DNA of 64,000 nt, taken from NCBI GenBank assembly GCA_009733575.1, contig ML769430.1, positions 1-64,000 of the forward strand. The letters are read 5' to 3'. Made by a program: the position numbers and the translations under genes. The stretch's first letter is position 1. Each line of letters begins with the position of its first letter. Of this stretch, positions 1 through 11,925 are shown in pieces. Under the pieces are notes generated by a model. That model was not told the DNA's origin and did no database searches. It saw only the letters and a list, made by a program, of their open reading frames with translations. The stretch comes from Gymnopus androsaceus JB14 (taxonomy: Eukaryota; Basidiomycota; Agaricomycetes; Agaricales; Omphalotaceae).

Positions 1-1307
1 CAGGGTTAGTATCCCAAAATGGATATTTACTCTGAGATGACATCTAAAGCAGAGAATTGAGTCAAATAGAACAAAATTGCTCCTTCAAAGACTGGAAGTA
101 GCATTTTTGAGGTCAAAAATTCCAGGAAACACCATCCTCATACTACTCTCAAAAGCCCCAGCCTGAGGCCCCGGCTCACGGCTTCACAAAACTCAGGCCG
201 GGCCAAAAGCCGCCTCAGGCCAAAGGTCACGGCCCGGCTTTTCACGGCTTGGCTTGGCTCGGCTTGGCCCGGCCTAGGGCTTTCAGGCCAAGCCGGCACA
301 TCACTAGTAAGTAATTAAGTCAGTAAGTGATGTAAGTATATATATAAATTTAACACTATAAAATGAACAACTGTAATTGTTTCCTAAGAGAGATACTTAC
401 TTGAAAAATACTTAAGGAACATAAGCATTTCTTAAATAATGTAACAAGGAAGTTGACTGTTGAAGTAATGTAAAGGAGAAGGTTGGAGCTAGGAGGGAGC
501 TCTGAGATCTAGGACAGAGGTGGGGGGCCTTTTATATGCTAGCTGTGGAGATTTCCTAGTTAGGAACAATAGACAATTTTGCCATTGTTGCCAGTTTGGC
601 AAGACAATGAACAGTTTCTATTGTTCTTTTGGAATATCATGTGATTCTTCCTACATATATATAAAGACCCAATGGGCCCTCATTGACACCACCTCTCTTC
701 AACTCTTACCTCTACCATCTCATTGTATCTACTCTCACTTTACTTACTACCACTACAATTCAGTAGGACTCATAAACTCTCTGCATGGTATTTTCTTTAG
801 AAACTTATGCCTTGCTCATGGCTTTCTTCCATGCTACCCACTTTACTTTACTAATACTTTGAATAACTTACTTTACTTTATTACTTACACAGCTGATTTG
901 GTATTTTACTCTAAACTAAAGTTTGCAGAGGATATAAGATAGTACTTACTTTACTTTACTCTACTTTACTTTATTACTTTCACTTCATAATCACCCATTT
1001 CAAAATTATTTTGCATGAGTTAGTTATGCCTATACTTAAGTATTTACTTAAGTATAATTGATACTTACAATTTAGGATAACTTTAATTCTTAGGAACATT
1101 CTAAGAATTACTTAAGTATAAAACCACTTTCTTGAGAAAAGCTGCCCTGGTAGTTGCGCGGGTGGGTAAATACCACACGGAGACCAAACTGGAGCGTACA
1201 GAGGTGAAGGCAGTGGATGAGCGAGAATTAGAGCTAGTAATTCATCGGTGAGTCAGGGAAATTAATAGGCGCTGAGTAAGCGCCGTTACTGCGAGTATCG
1301 GCCCCAA
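1..1307. other. Intergenic, AT-rich, with a GC-rich low-complexity stretch
   Basis: No convincing gene. Bases about 150-300 are a GC-rich patch built from repeated ggcccgg / ggcttgg words ending in a ccggcaca-like tail, which resembles the terminal part of a degenerate mobile element, but no partner repeat was found in the window. Bases about 840-1010 hold many copies of the word ctttactt. The rest is AT-rich with scattered stops. Confidence 0.5.
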
Positions 1308-3271
1308 ATGGCGACTGTCGACTCAGACTCAACCACCATGAAAGACCTTGGTGAGGAGCATCATTTCCTCCAATTTCCTCATTCTCCAGCTCCAGAGGAA
1401 TTCCAGGAACTACATCGTCTCGCATGGAAACAACAGGCCATCACCAAACTTTTTCATACCCCAATGACTCAATGGAGGTCGCTTCGGAACCCCCAAGTCT
1501 TACGCATTCCTCCGATTCTCCACAGACAACCCTCGCATATTCTTGTTCTGAAAGAATATGAGATCGTATACAAGGACATGGAACAGTTCTTTTCAGGCCA
1601 AACACTGTTCATTACGCCTTTTGACGAGGAAGACGCCAATTGGGCTCGATGGGATATGGATCTGATAGCGGAGAGTGAAGACCCTGACATTGCTCCTGTT
1701 TCATTGTGTCCCAGTTCGCCCAATGTTCCTGACTATTCCGATCTCCCAAAATCCAAGGAACAGGCGGAGCCAGGACTTCAAAATCGTGGCTTCAGAGTTG
1801 TCGGCCAGTCAGGGATAGGCAAATCATTCTGGTTGCTGTTTGCAGTCACTAAAAGGCTACTCGAGAGGCAGCCTACCTTTCTCCAACTTGTCCCTGGATC
1901 CTTCGTTCTCTTTTGTGAGCAAGGTGTCTTCCAATTCGGGAATGATGTTATCAAAGCTCTGCGCCCTACGAGCTTTACTCCTAAAGAATTCTATTTCATT
2001 GACTCAAACCAATATCTCATCTCACCACCTCACTCAGTTGTAGACTCAGATGTTCGTATTGTTCAGACAGTATTGCCTCGGTTTGAATGGATGGACTGGG
2101 ACAACAAGGAAACAGCTACAACAATAAATTACTACATGAAGCCTCTTACCCTGCATGAGGTTTTATTTGCGTAAGTCTCTTGCAATTGGTTCTGACCTGA
2201 TTTTTCCTGATTTTTTCTCTTCACAGTGCGCAATATCAATTGCAGCCTGTACCATCACTCGAGGATATTCACAACTTTTATGTTATGTATGGACCCTCGG
2301 CCCACCTTGCATACCAATTTGCCTCAAATCACAACGAATATGAACGCAAACTTGACAAAATCATCCAAGGTCACGATCGAAAAAAGCTGTTGAGGGATGC
2401 CTGCTGTCGTACTTTCACTTGCGAAGTTTCACATTATCTCTTCCTCATAAAACCGACGCGTGACCGTCGGTACTCCAATCCCATCATCATCAGTGATTAT
2501 GTTTGTGAAAAGATCAAGAAACATTTGGCAGGGCAGTGGACTCTCTGTGCAAAAGAGATCTACTATGTCTGTCTTTCACATTCATTTACTTGAGCGGGGG
2601 CAGGTCAAATCTTTGAAGACCGATTGCATAGTCTTCTCCAAGATGGACATCCATGGGACGTTTACCCCATGGTCCAGCTTTCGGTGGAAAGCAATATGAT
2701 GACAAGCAATACAGACCCTGTTTATCTCACCAAATCCATCTCCCTAGCCCAAACATTTCATCTTCATACACCTCATTTGCAACCACTTGATGCGCCACAT
2801 TCTCCATGCTCTTTACACCTTTGTATCTTTGATAATGAAGGGCTCTCTCATGAGCAAGTCCGTTCTGGTGTATATTTTCGCCCACGCTCACCCGTTCAAG
2901 CGACCTTCGATTCTTTTATCTGTGATCCGGCAGAAAAAAAGATATACATATTTAAATTCACTGTTTTGGTGAAACATTCGGTGAAACACTCAGGCTTGGC
3001 AATGTTGGCAGAGCTTTGCCCTGACTTCAAAATGGTATACATTGGCTTTACTCCGAATGCCACACTCAAATTACCATTTGAAAAGCAATCCGAGTCATTG
3101 GTAGTTGAAAAATGGCATGCTGTTGTAAGTTCGGATAAGCTCTTTGCTGTGAGTACTATTTTTCAATGTTTGATGTGTTTGTTGGCTTATATACTGGACC
3201 TAGTGAGATGGAGACAATTAGTGCCTATGAAAGTGGTGAAGTTTGTTCAATGTTCAAAGAATAGTATATAG
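1308..3271 (+). CDS. RHS/Crinkler-like P-loop NTPase with C-terminal nuclease-like domain
   Basis: The start ATG at 1308 opens a 288-residue first exon. A Walker A motif, GQSGIGKS, lies at about residues 166-173 and is preceded by hydrophobic VV, as in the RHS/Crinkler-type P-loop family common in Agaricomycetes. Introns: 2171-2226 (gtaagt...cacag) joins two open frames cleanly. A second intron, about 2547-2603 (57 nt, frame-neutral, CAG acceptor), removes an otherwise in-frame TGA at 2591. The last large exon carries a segment near 2905-2990 reading FDSF followed about ten residues later by FKFT and HSVK. That is the arrangement of the PD-(D/E)xK-like nuclease core in this family. A gtgagt donor at 3149 suggests a further short exon, so the true 3' end is uncertain. 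In the known family these are nuclear proteins with ATPase plus DNase-like modules; function here is inferred from that. Confidence 0.6.
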
Positions 3272-6200
3272 ATTGTGCCTTGTAATTGTACCACTGGTAT
3301 CAATATCTGTCCATTGATGTCAGCATCCTCTTGTTCTGGTCTCTACTCTCTCTCTGTACCTCGGTAGGCAATAGTTTCAGATATTTCCCTGGAGTAATGC
3401 TATGGCCAGAGGATGGTGGTAAGGATTATGTTAAGAGAGGCTCAGGCCAGTGTCTAGTTCATTTGAGGTGAGTAGCACTTATTTTGCTTTGTTTCACTAC
3501 AATAAGTTTATCTATGTAATTCCATCTTTGCTTTCCGAGTGGAAATTGACTTGGTTTTTAGGAAGCAGTAGACAATTGTTGTAGTAAAGAAACTGAGTTG
3601 AGGGATGAATTCATTAGTAGCAAGCATGGTGTCATGCCCTGCACCACCATATTGGAAATAAAAAAAGAGCTGCAACGGATTTATTGAATGTTTGACCTCT
3701 CTTGGGTGCGGAGGCAAACTAGTACCCATACATGTGTATCTACAAGTAGTATTTATACCTACAAAAGTGCATGAGTCATAACTAACACATATAGTAAGTG
3801 GATACTATGTGAATATATCCGCAGATATTTCTGTGATATCAGAAAATTGTAAGTACATTGTAATTGTAGTTTAAAATAGAGTTTCTATAAATTCCCAACA
3901 CACCACCCCCTTCTCTACCTCTCTACTACTTCCCTTCGTCAGATACCCATGAAACATTGGTCCAACACCTGATCTTCTTTGATCTCGCCCAAGTTCATGC
4001 CATGGCACCATACAATTACACATCCATGCTGTATGACATACCTACAATTGTACCTATAAAGGCCCAACACTCTTGTTGGATGATCCTGGTCTTGATATTA
4101 ACTACTTTGCTCCCAATTCTTGTTTGCCTCTACATTTTTTACTTATTCTGTGCTTATTCTCTAATTCTCTCAATACATGCTTGTTTTAGTGACATCTTCT
4201 TGACTACTATGTTGACTTTGGACTGCCAACAAGCTCATATGAAAATCCATACACTGTTCATCATCTCAGATGACTCCAACTCACCTGACTCAACTCATTT
4301 GTCTCTATTTGGGAGCTTAGGGTCTCTTATTCTTAATTCTACTATCACTAGTTCCCTGACTAGTCACCTGCACATTGCCTGCACACATATTCAATCACAG
4401 ATCATGCCTGCCTGGTCTATTAACTAGGCTACTCTACTTACACTACATGTAAACCCTGGTAGGTTAACAAGATGGTATGTTTGGTACAACCCTGGTAAGG
4501 AGGGAATTGATGGGGGGAAAAGGGAAGTAAGATGAATTCAAGGGGGTTCAAAGAATTTAGTGCCCAACCGGGCCTAGGTTAGTTAGTCTAGCCCCCCAGC
4601 CCAAAGGTTTTTTTTTGACACCCTAAAGAATGACCTATTTTGACCACTTTTGGCAGTCTGGAAACTTCAAAATGTATATATCTTACACTACCTGTAAGTA
4701 CATAACATCCATTTTATAAATTACAGCCTTCCTACACCTTCTGGCTCCCATGTACTTACTTGCTTGCTTTGGCTGGTCAAAGCTGGACATATGAGGAGTA
4801 TCACTGTATTAGTGTTTCAGAAGGAAAAATATGGCTTATCCTATACTTAAAATGAAGACAGGGCGCTTGATTTCAAAGTCCGCTATTTAGCTAATCATTG
4901 GTCAGCTGCTTAAGCGCCACAGCGCAGAACATGCTTCAGTATTCCCACCTAGGCGCCGGCTGCCGCAGGCATAAGCTCTGCGCAGCGGGCCCGCGGCAGC
5001 GTGGGGGTCTGGGGGGAACCCCCAGTGCTCCACGCAGTGAATCTGACCTTCAAATCTATACTGTAGTTTCATGAAAACACTATTGGTAGTGCTGTCCTGA
5101 GCACTGGATTAAAGTCTCTACTTCAGACACCCACTTATGATTCTGTCAGACAGTTCAGAGCAGTTTGTGTGAAATTTTTGGTTGGAACTACTTAATTTAA
5201 GGCAAATAAAGGAGAAATGTAGTTAATCTGACATGAGATAAAACACTTAATCTATGCAAGTAAAAGTTAATCCTTCAAGAGCCCAATGCAGAGTGACAAG
5301 ACATACATGTATTATGGAGTGAGTGAGACAACTTTAAGCAGGATGTCAGCAAGTGAGTATAAGGGAGAAACCCTTACAGTACAAGTTTCTGTCCAGCATG
5401 GTTTACTCTTAAATTTCATTTATTCTATTCATTGTTGGATTTGATTTTTTGCTGAGTGCTGTTGCTTGCCATGGCCTTAGATTGGAAATATTAATTTACC
5501 ATATTATATAAGCCTGTTTGTAGTACATACAATGATCCCCCCCAGCTGTTTGCCTCCCGACTCCCACTATGAGGCTCAAATGGAATATATTGTTTGATGC
5601 TGCCTTCTCTTGAGTGATGTCAAACCCATGTATCCCAACATTGATTCTTCATAACTTTTTGAATCAATGCCTCTGTATTTGCATGTTATATTCTGTCCTC
5701 ATACTATCAATGTACCAGTAATGCACTCAAAATTAAAAAATGCCCATACTGAAAAACTTTTGTAAAAGTGTCCTCAAGCTTGGTAGTATATTAGAATATA
5801 CCTTAATATTTGTAATTCCAGAATTTGGTGATTTCAGAGAATGTTCAAGTGTTACCAGGATGCATCCAAGATGCATCACAAATTGACTTGCAATGCACTC
5901 TGATTTTGGCAGTCTCTGGCAATTGCTGTAAGTGCATTTCCAATGTTCTTTGCTGGCTCTTGAATGCTCAACTTCATTTCCAACCTCCAGGATATAGTCA
6001 TCCTTCTCAAATATACTTATATATGATATGTCCCAAGCCACATGCCCTAAGAAAATTTATTGCATTGTACCAAGACTGATGAATCCAAATGCACCTGGAA
6101 AAGCATACTTACTTCACAAAAATCCTGAATATTCCAGTTTCAGTGCATTGCAAAAGGAAATTGATGGAATGCTAGAAAACATGCATGAAAGTGTACAGTA

Positions 6201-6385
6201 AAAGTTCAAAGAGGAACAAATGAGAATTGCACTCTCTACAAACTTTTCTTTGCCAAAAGTGCATTACTGGTGCATCAATGGTATGCTCATCTGGAGCTAA
6301 CTGAGAAAATCTAAATATTATAAAAATAATACCCTGAGGACCTCCGCCCGTGCCGTAGGCATGGGTCAAGCAAGCTTGTGGATAC
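3272..6385. other. Long AT-rich spacer, no gene recognised
   Basis: Open frames here (for example 3957-4427) have no recognisable motif and low coding character. A region from about 3629 (tgtcatgccctgcacc) to 3900 (ccaacaca), with a TATA-like and promoter-like composition, could be the remains of an LTR, but no second LTR or internal domain is present. About 4860-5045 is a GC-rich patch with inverted gcgc/ccgcgg words and a ggggtctggggggaaccccc palindrome, like the end of a decayed element. Confidence 0.4.
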
Positions 6386-6790
6386 TAAGATAGGGCTCAT
6401 GGATGATGTACACACCTATGTCATAGCTGATTTTGGCAGGGAAAACAACGAAAATCTTAATGCCACTGCAAATGGGACCAAAATCACTAAAATGAAAGTG
6501 AGATAGGCCTTTTATGGGATAAATGCGCAACTCTGTGCAGCCAGATTTATTAATGTTTTGGAAAATATGTATCAGGTGGATGAGGAAGTTTTAAACTTTG
6601 CATGCCAACTATGAGCTAACAATGTTGAAATTTAAAAAAATCCGGCTGCACAGAGTTGTGCATATACAGTATCTAGAGCTCCCTGCTGTCTTCAATTGAC
6701 CTCCCGGTTGTTGTAGCCAATGTCATTAAGATTTTTGTAGTTTTCTCTGCCAAATCAAAAAACATGTGATGTTCCATGAGCCCTATCTTA
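6386..6790. mobile_element. Foldback MITE-like element with long degenerate inverted repeats
   Basis: The left end starts taagatagggctcatgga and the right end is its exact reverse complement (tccatgagccctatctta). Similarity continues inward through a ggcag(g/a)gaaaac...aaaatcttaatg block to the innermost pair gcaactctgtgcag / ctgcacagagttgtgc, so each arm is over 100 bp but diverged. The ends lie on TA dinucleotides, compatible with a TA target duplication and hence a Tc1/mariner-type non-autonomous element. No coding capacity. Confidence 0.65.
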
Positions 6791-7170
6791 AAAAAAGCTC
6801 AAAGTGAAGGTACATTGTCCAAACAGTGTCTTCTGACTCTGTAGAGAGCAATCCATGATAAAATCTTATCTTGATATACCATATATGGGTGTGGGAATGC
6901 TTACATAGTTAGTTAATTCGCCGGCCAGGCTCAAGAAAAAAAAATCAACATCCAGTCATTTTTAATTTTTTTACACCCCCTTGGATGAATTCATTGAGTG
7001 TAACTATGTGTACATCAGGAAAACATGTATGATGTGGCCAGCTCTTGCAAGTGCTGGACAGTGTCTCCAGAGCTCCAGTGCTCCAGCACCCAGATGGTCC
7101 AGCTGGTGCTGGCTAGAGCTCCCAGAGGCCTCAAAATTGCCTTATTTGGAAATTAAAATGAAATGTCATA

Positions 7171-7380
7171 CAGTGGGTCAAAAAATTGTCCACATGTTTG
7201 ACACTTTTGTAAAGATCCAGGATTTGCAAGATAGATATTATATATATCAAAAAGTGATTAGTGAGGACTAAAGAGCCCTGGATCCTGGCTCCATGTACAT
7301 ATCTGGTTTGCCTTGTTCGGATCAAAACTCACTGAGATATAAGCAATTCAATTCAATGACCCATGTGGACAATTTTTTGA
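7171..7380 (+). repeat. Left terminal inverted repeat of Tc1 element
   Basis: Outer end cagtgggtcaaaaaattgtc; inner end ccatgtggacaattttttga, which is itself the reverse complement of the outer segment tcaaaaaattgtccacatg(g). Each repeat therefore carries a second, inverted copy of its own tip about 190 bp inside. Confidence 0.9.
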
Positions 7381-7540
7381 GTTTGTAATGTAATAACTTT
7401 GCTCCACAATTGTGAGCCCTCATCAATGACATCATGACTCAGACTGTATGGTGATGTCATATAGACATCATAATGATATCATACAAGCTATCTGACATAT
7501 ATATAAGCATATCTCACTGATTTATGGTTCCAACAAAATT

Positions 7541-8557
7541 ATGAGACCTCTCACACCCTCTCAGAAAGACAATGTCCTCTCTCTGCTCCACACTGGAGCT
7601 TCTACCAGGGAAATCTCTGCTCAGACAGGTGTATCCAAGTCAAAGATTGCTTCTTTGACGAAAGAAGCACTCCCAGACAAGGAGAGCCATCCAGCAGGCC
7701 GCCCTAGAAAGCTCTCTACTACTGATGAAAATGCTGTTATCAAACAAATCTCCACTGGCAGGGCCAAGAATGCGGCACAGGTGGCCAAAAACATTAATCC
7801 ACTCCTCCCCCATCCAGTCTCTACTCAGACCATCAGAAATACCCTTCACAAAGCCAATGTACAACCTCACAAAAAGCAGAAAAAGCCCAAGCTCACCCCT
7901 GGTCACAGGAAAGCTTGTTTGGCATTTGCTCAGAAGTATCTGGAATGGACTGTAGATGATTGGAAGAGGGTTGTTTGGTCAGATGAGACCAAAATCAATA
8001 GATACGGGTCAGATGGGCAGCAGTATGTATGGGGAAGAAAGGGGGAATCAGTAGGAGAAAGAGGCACCAAGGAAACCGTAAAGTTTGGGGAAGGAAATAT
8101 CATGGTGTGGGGATGTATGGGATGGGAAGGTGTGGGGAATTTGGTGGAGGTTGAGGGGAGGATGAATGGGGAGCAGTATGTTGAAATTTTGGATGGCAAT
8201 CTCTTGGAAAGCATGGAAAATCTGCTTCTTGATCCAGAGATAGCCATCTTTCAGCAGGATAATGACCCTAAACATACCTCCAAAGTTGCTGCCAAGTGGT
8301 TTGATGACCATGAGATCAACTGTATGGATTGGCCTGCACAGTCCCCTGATCTCAATCCCATTGAACATCTCTGGACAACCCTCAAAAACAAACTTAATGA
8401 ATATGACAAGCCACCCTCTGGAGCTTGGGAGTTGTGGGACAGAGTGGCGGAAAAATGGGGGGAAATTACCGAGGAAGATTGTCAGAGGTTGATTAGGAGC
8501 ATGCCAAGAAGGCTCAAAGCAGTTGTGAGTGCACATGGAGGTCATACCAAGTATTAG
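7541..8557 (+). CDS. Tc1-like transposase, DD34E, intact
   Basis: A 338-residue single-exon protein that cuts and pastes its own element using two-metal DDE chemistry. The N-terminus is a helix-turn-helix region (about residues 1-45) followed by a GRPRK AT-hook-like linker and a second DNA-binding helix region. The catalytic residues are visible: D in VWSDETK, D in FQQDNDPKH and E in SPDLNPIEHLW, with exactly 34 residues between the second D and the E, the Tc1 spacing. Length and motif order are normal for the family. The ATG at 7541 is the first in frame and lies about 160 bp inside the left inverted repeat. The C-terminal GGHTKY ending is typical of fungal Tc1 transposases. No stop or frameshift interrupts it, so it may be functional. 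Confidence 0.95.
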   Translation: MRPLTPSQKDNVLSLLHTGASTREISAQTGVSKSKIASLTKEALPDKESHPAGRPRKLSTTDENAVIKQISTGRAKNAAQVAKNINPLLPHPVSTQTIRNTLHKANVQPHKKQKKPKLTPGHRKACLAFAQKYLEWTVDDWKRVVWSDETKINRYGSDGQQYVWGRKGESVGERGTKETVKFGEGNIMVWGCMGWEGVGNLVEVEGRMNGEQYVEILDGNLLESMENLLLDPEIAIFQQDNDPKHTSKVAAKWFDDHEINCMDWPAQSPDLNPIEHLWTTLKNKLNEYDKPPSGAWELWDRVAEKWGEITEEDCQRLIRSMPRRLKAVVSAHGGHTKY

Positions 8558-8586
8558 ACTACCTTTTCTGTATTTCAATGTGCATA

Positions 8587-8796
8587 TCAAAAAATTGTCC
8601 ACATGGATTGTTGAATTGAATTGCTTATATCTTAATGAGTTTTAATCCAAACAAGACAAACCAGATATGTACATGGAGCCAGGATCCAGGGCTCTTTAGT
8701 CCCCACTAATCACTTTTTGATATATATAATATCTATCTTGCAAATCCTGGATCTTTCCAAAAGTGTCAAACATGTGGACAATTATTTGACCCACTG
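8587..8796 (-). repeat. Right terminal inverted repeat of Tc1 element
   Basis: Reverse complement of 7171-7380 with about a dozen mismatches; ends gacccactg followed by TA at 8797. Confidence 0.9.
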
Positions 8797-8925
8797 TACA
8801 AGTTTATATTTTTGACAGCACTGGCATGGCAAAAGTGCAAAAAAAATCTGCTCAAATGAAATACTGATTGATTTACTAATTTTCATATGAAAAATCGCTT
8901 ATGAGTGAAAATTTGAGCAAAAAAT

Positions 8926-10354
8926 GGATGACTTCCCGTAAGGTTTATTTGACAAAAAATGGTCAATTAAACATTTCACAGGCCCTAAGCGAGCTCGGAA
9001 CAGCACCGGCATCATGTTTGGAGTCAATATTTGAAATTCAGGACCTGTTCTAAACGATCGGTTTAGAAAGGCCTCGGGACCCCTCTGTAAACCGTTTTGT
9101 GTGCAATTACACTCGGCTATCAGTTTCACCATGTGCTCTCCCTTCCGTTTTGGGTGCCGGCTCTGATTGCCTCAAGCTTTGTGTATGTCCTCTGCTTGAA
9201 TCTAGACAGCCAAAATGTGCTATAGCTGAAGGAAATGACCACCTCTCTGAGTAAAGCAAGCCTGAAAGGAAAAAACGGCCTCATAAGGGTGCCATGCCCA
9301 TGTCGCATCTCCTTCACTTTATACCCAAATGATGCATTGATGTAGCCGGTTTGCGGTTTACGGGAATGGTAAGCCAAATACAGACGCGAACCCGATCTGA
9401 AACAATGTAGAAAAATTGCTGTATTTTAGGCTGTAGTTAACCTTTTTCCTTGAAATTTTTTGTGCTAGGGGATCAATAATATCGAAGTATTGTGTTCCGA
9501 TTTTTTGAGATTTTTTGAAGAATTTCTTCGTCGTACAGATATAAGTTTGTGTGATGGCTGGATATAAGCTGGAAAACCACGATCCAAAAAATCACGTGTT
9601 TTGAAGGTTTATTGCTTTTCTCTTCGCACTCTGGACGTTTTATGCCTCCCAATATTAACCGTGGTGGTCGCCCTCGAGGAATGAAGCAACAGCGGAAGCT
9701 ACATGCGGAAATTGAGCAAGGGAACACGTTTGAATGTGCAATTCAGGACAAACGCGGCAAGGCTGCAGTGTGGGTCAAGGCCAGGGCTCTACCCGCATTC
9801 ACAAATCTTCAAGTGACGATTCTGATGGTCCGGATGGAGCTGGGGATCTCTCCCATGAGCTCATAGATTCATTCAACGGCGAAGTTCCTTCCATTGTGGA
9901 TGATGAGGATATGGAATCTGAGGAGGAGGAGATGATGCACAAAGTTGGCTCAAAATGTTGTTTGGTGACTCCAGCTTACGATACGCGCTCACGAAAGCAT
10001 CCTAGGGCATAGGGAGCATGTCTTTATCTGTTATGCGACTCTCTAATCCATACAGAATCTCTTTTTTCGGAAATTTAGGCTATTTTCACTGTATTTAATT
10101 TTTTTTGGTAGATTTATGTAGCATAATGATTCCGTATTGTAGATATTCAAAAATTACACGTTGACTATGTCCTGTAAAAAAAAACCGGGTCCCAGAAGCT
10201 ACTTTGAGCGTGTCGAAAGTTAAATTTTTCGGATCACCGTCATTTTTTGGATCGGGGTTCGCGTCTGTAATTTGTCAAAAAACCAAATTTCAAATAATTC
10301 CACCAGTTCATCATTCTGGTTATTTGACAGTTTGTTTGCTACGGGAAGTCATCC
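8926..10354. mobile_element. Degenerate element with nested inverted repeats
   Basis: The outer pair is ggatgacttcccgta at 8926-8940 and its exact reverse complement at 10340-10354. An inner pair is tacagacgcgaacccgatc at 9380-9398 and its near-perfect reverse complement at 10250-10269. Inside are two short overlapping frames near 9612-10012, one with a GRPRG basic stretch and one ending in an acidic EEEE run, that resemble no family known to me. No clear target duplication is visible, so this may be an old or composite insertion. Its right end lies directly upstream of the truncated UAA transporter gene. Confidence 0.45.
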
Positions 10355-10639
10355 ACTCGAATAATTGACTTCTCAATTTCCTCGCGCCGGTTCTATTCAA
10401 GGTCTCTGTATGGTCCCAGGCTAGAGCTTGCAGGATTCCCCTCATGCCCTACCTCGTTCAAGTCGTGCTCTTCTACCTCATTTCTCTCCTAAATAATGCT
10501 GCATTCGCGTATTATATCCCTATGGCAGTCCATATCATCTTTAGAAGCGGAGGACTTGTCATAAGTATGATACTTGGATGGCTATTTGCCGGAAAGACGT
10601 ACGTCTCTCTTCACTTGGATCTTTCTAGATGCTCATCTA

Positions 10640-11925
10640 CTCGGGCCCACGGAAAGTGACGGCCCGCTGGGCCGGGAGGCAAATTTTTTGTTCGCACTGC
10701 TCACCGCTTTTCATCTCCCCTCATCTCTATCCCAAAGCTATGATATTCATGTTTTATATACAACTACGAGTGAACAAATGCAATAACTGTCAAGCTTTAA
10801 AATTGAGTATGGCCACCATTTGCATCAATAATTGCATCAACAATTCTGTCCATCCGGTTCACATACTTGTCAACATCTTCAATGCGAATACCCTCCCAAA
10901 CTTTCCGGACTGCCGCAATAAGCTCTGGAACAGATGAAGGATGATGTGGCAGAGCTCGGATACCAGTTTTGAGCTCGTGCCAGACCTGCTCAATGGGATT
11001 AGCATCGGGGGAAGATGCCGGGTGTGGGAAGAGAGGGATGCCATGGTCTGCAAGCCATTTTGTCGTCGTTTTTGCTTTATGGCTAGGTGCGCCATCATGC
11101 TGAAACTTGACATCTCCCCTCTCTGACTCCATTTTACTCCAGAAATCCAACAATGCCGCCCCCAAAACCTGCTCCTGATAAATCTTTGCAGTAATTCCTC
11201 CTCCCTTCCCTCCCGGATATTCCAGCACAACTAGCGGACCCTTCTGACCCTTCATAATACATGCCCACACCATGACACGTACACTAGATTGCTTGAATGT
11301 TGGAATCAAGCAATCCTCTTCGAATTCTTCATCTTCACGATGTGTGACAAAGATGCGACCTTGCGTGTCACCCATAAACACGTAACTCTCATCCGACCAA
11401 ATCACTTTTGACCAGTCTGCTCCCCTTATATCTCGTGCCCAAGCTTCCCTCTTCATCTTCTGGTTCTTCTTCAAGAACGGAACCCTTCGTGCAACCCGTC
11501 GATGGTATCCTGCCGCCGCCAGATGCTTGCGAACGGCTGTGGCACCGATTTTTGGAACAAGCTCGTTTCCAATCTCCTTGAATGTTTTACGACGGCTGTT
11601 TCATGCCTTTCAGACCATCTGACGTTCCATTCGTTCAGTAACTTTTTTGGGGCGGCCGCTGCGGGGACGATTCGATGTGCTACCTGTCGCTTTAAATTTG
11701 GCCCAGATTTTCCTCGCGGTCTCGTATGGAATATTGACATATTCAGCAGCTGCAGAGATGGTGCTTCCAGTCTGTATAGCACCTATGAGCCTGTTTTTCT
11801 TTGGGGAGTCATGTTGTACGCGTGTCATTGTAATTTACAGAGTAGTAGTGTACAAAAATTAAGCAAACTTTTGACATCCCAACGCGGCCACATGTCACCG
11901 GGCCGTCACTTTCCGTGGGCCCGAG
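10640..11925 (-). mobile_element. Tc1-like element inserted in an intron, transposase dead
   Basis: It has 27-bp perfect terminal inverted repeats, 10640-10666 and 11899-11925 (tips ctcgggcccacggaaagtga), flanked by TA at 10638-10639 and 11926-11927. It lies wholly inside the intron of the UAA transporter fragment, in antisense orientation to it. Confidence 0.95.
10797..11828 (-). pseudogene. Tc1-like transposase with two nonsense codons
   Basis: The reading starts at 11828 (MTRVQHDSPKK) with a helix-turn-helix and a RSGRPKK linker. Catalytic residues follow at IWSDESYV, FQHDGAPSH and SPDANPIEQVW, again with 34 residues between the second D and E (DD34E), ending GGHTQF at 10797. Two TGA stops at about 11607 and 11598, nine bases apart in the same frame, interrupt it after residue 72. 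No intron could remove them. The frame is otherwise continuous, so inactivation appears recent or caused by point changes. Confidence 0.88.

Larger units (their letters stand above)
7171..8796 (+). mobile_element. Tc1-like DNA transposon with 210-bp inverted repeats, apparently complete
   Basis: The element is bounded by TA at 7169-7170 and at 8797-8798, the usual target duplication of Tc1/mariner transposons. Outer ends read cagtgggtcaaa. The two terminal repeats, 7171-7380 and 8587-8796, match over their whole 210 bp with about a dozen differences. Between them lies one uninterrupted transposase gene. Intact ends, a clean target duplication and an open transposase point to fairly recent insertion. 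Confidence 0.93.

Noticed and set aside
520..942. 140-residue open frame on the plus strand
   Set aside because: AT-rich, Tyr/Ser/Phe-biased, overlaps a ctttactt repeat, no motif; most likely chance.
3629..3900. Possible solo LTR (tgtcatg...ccaacaca)
   Set aside because: No second copy, no target duplication and no primer-binding site could be shown.
3957..4427. 156-residue hydrophobic open frame
   Set aside because: Looks membrane-like only because of T-rich sequence; no family resemblance and no splice support.
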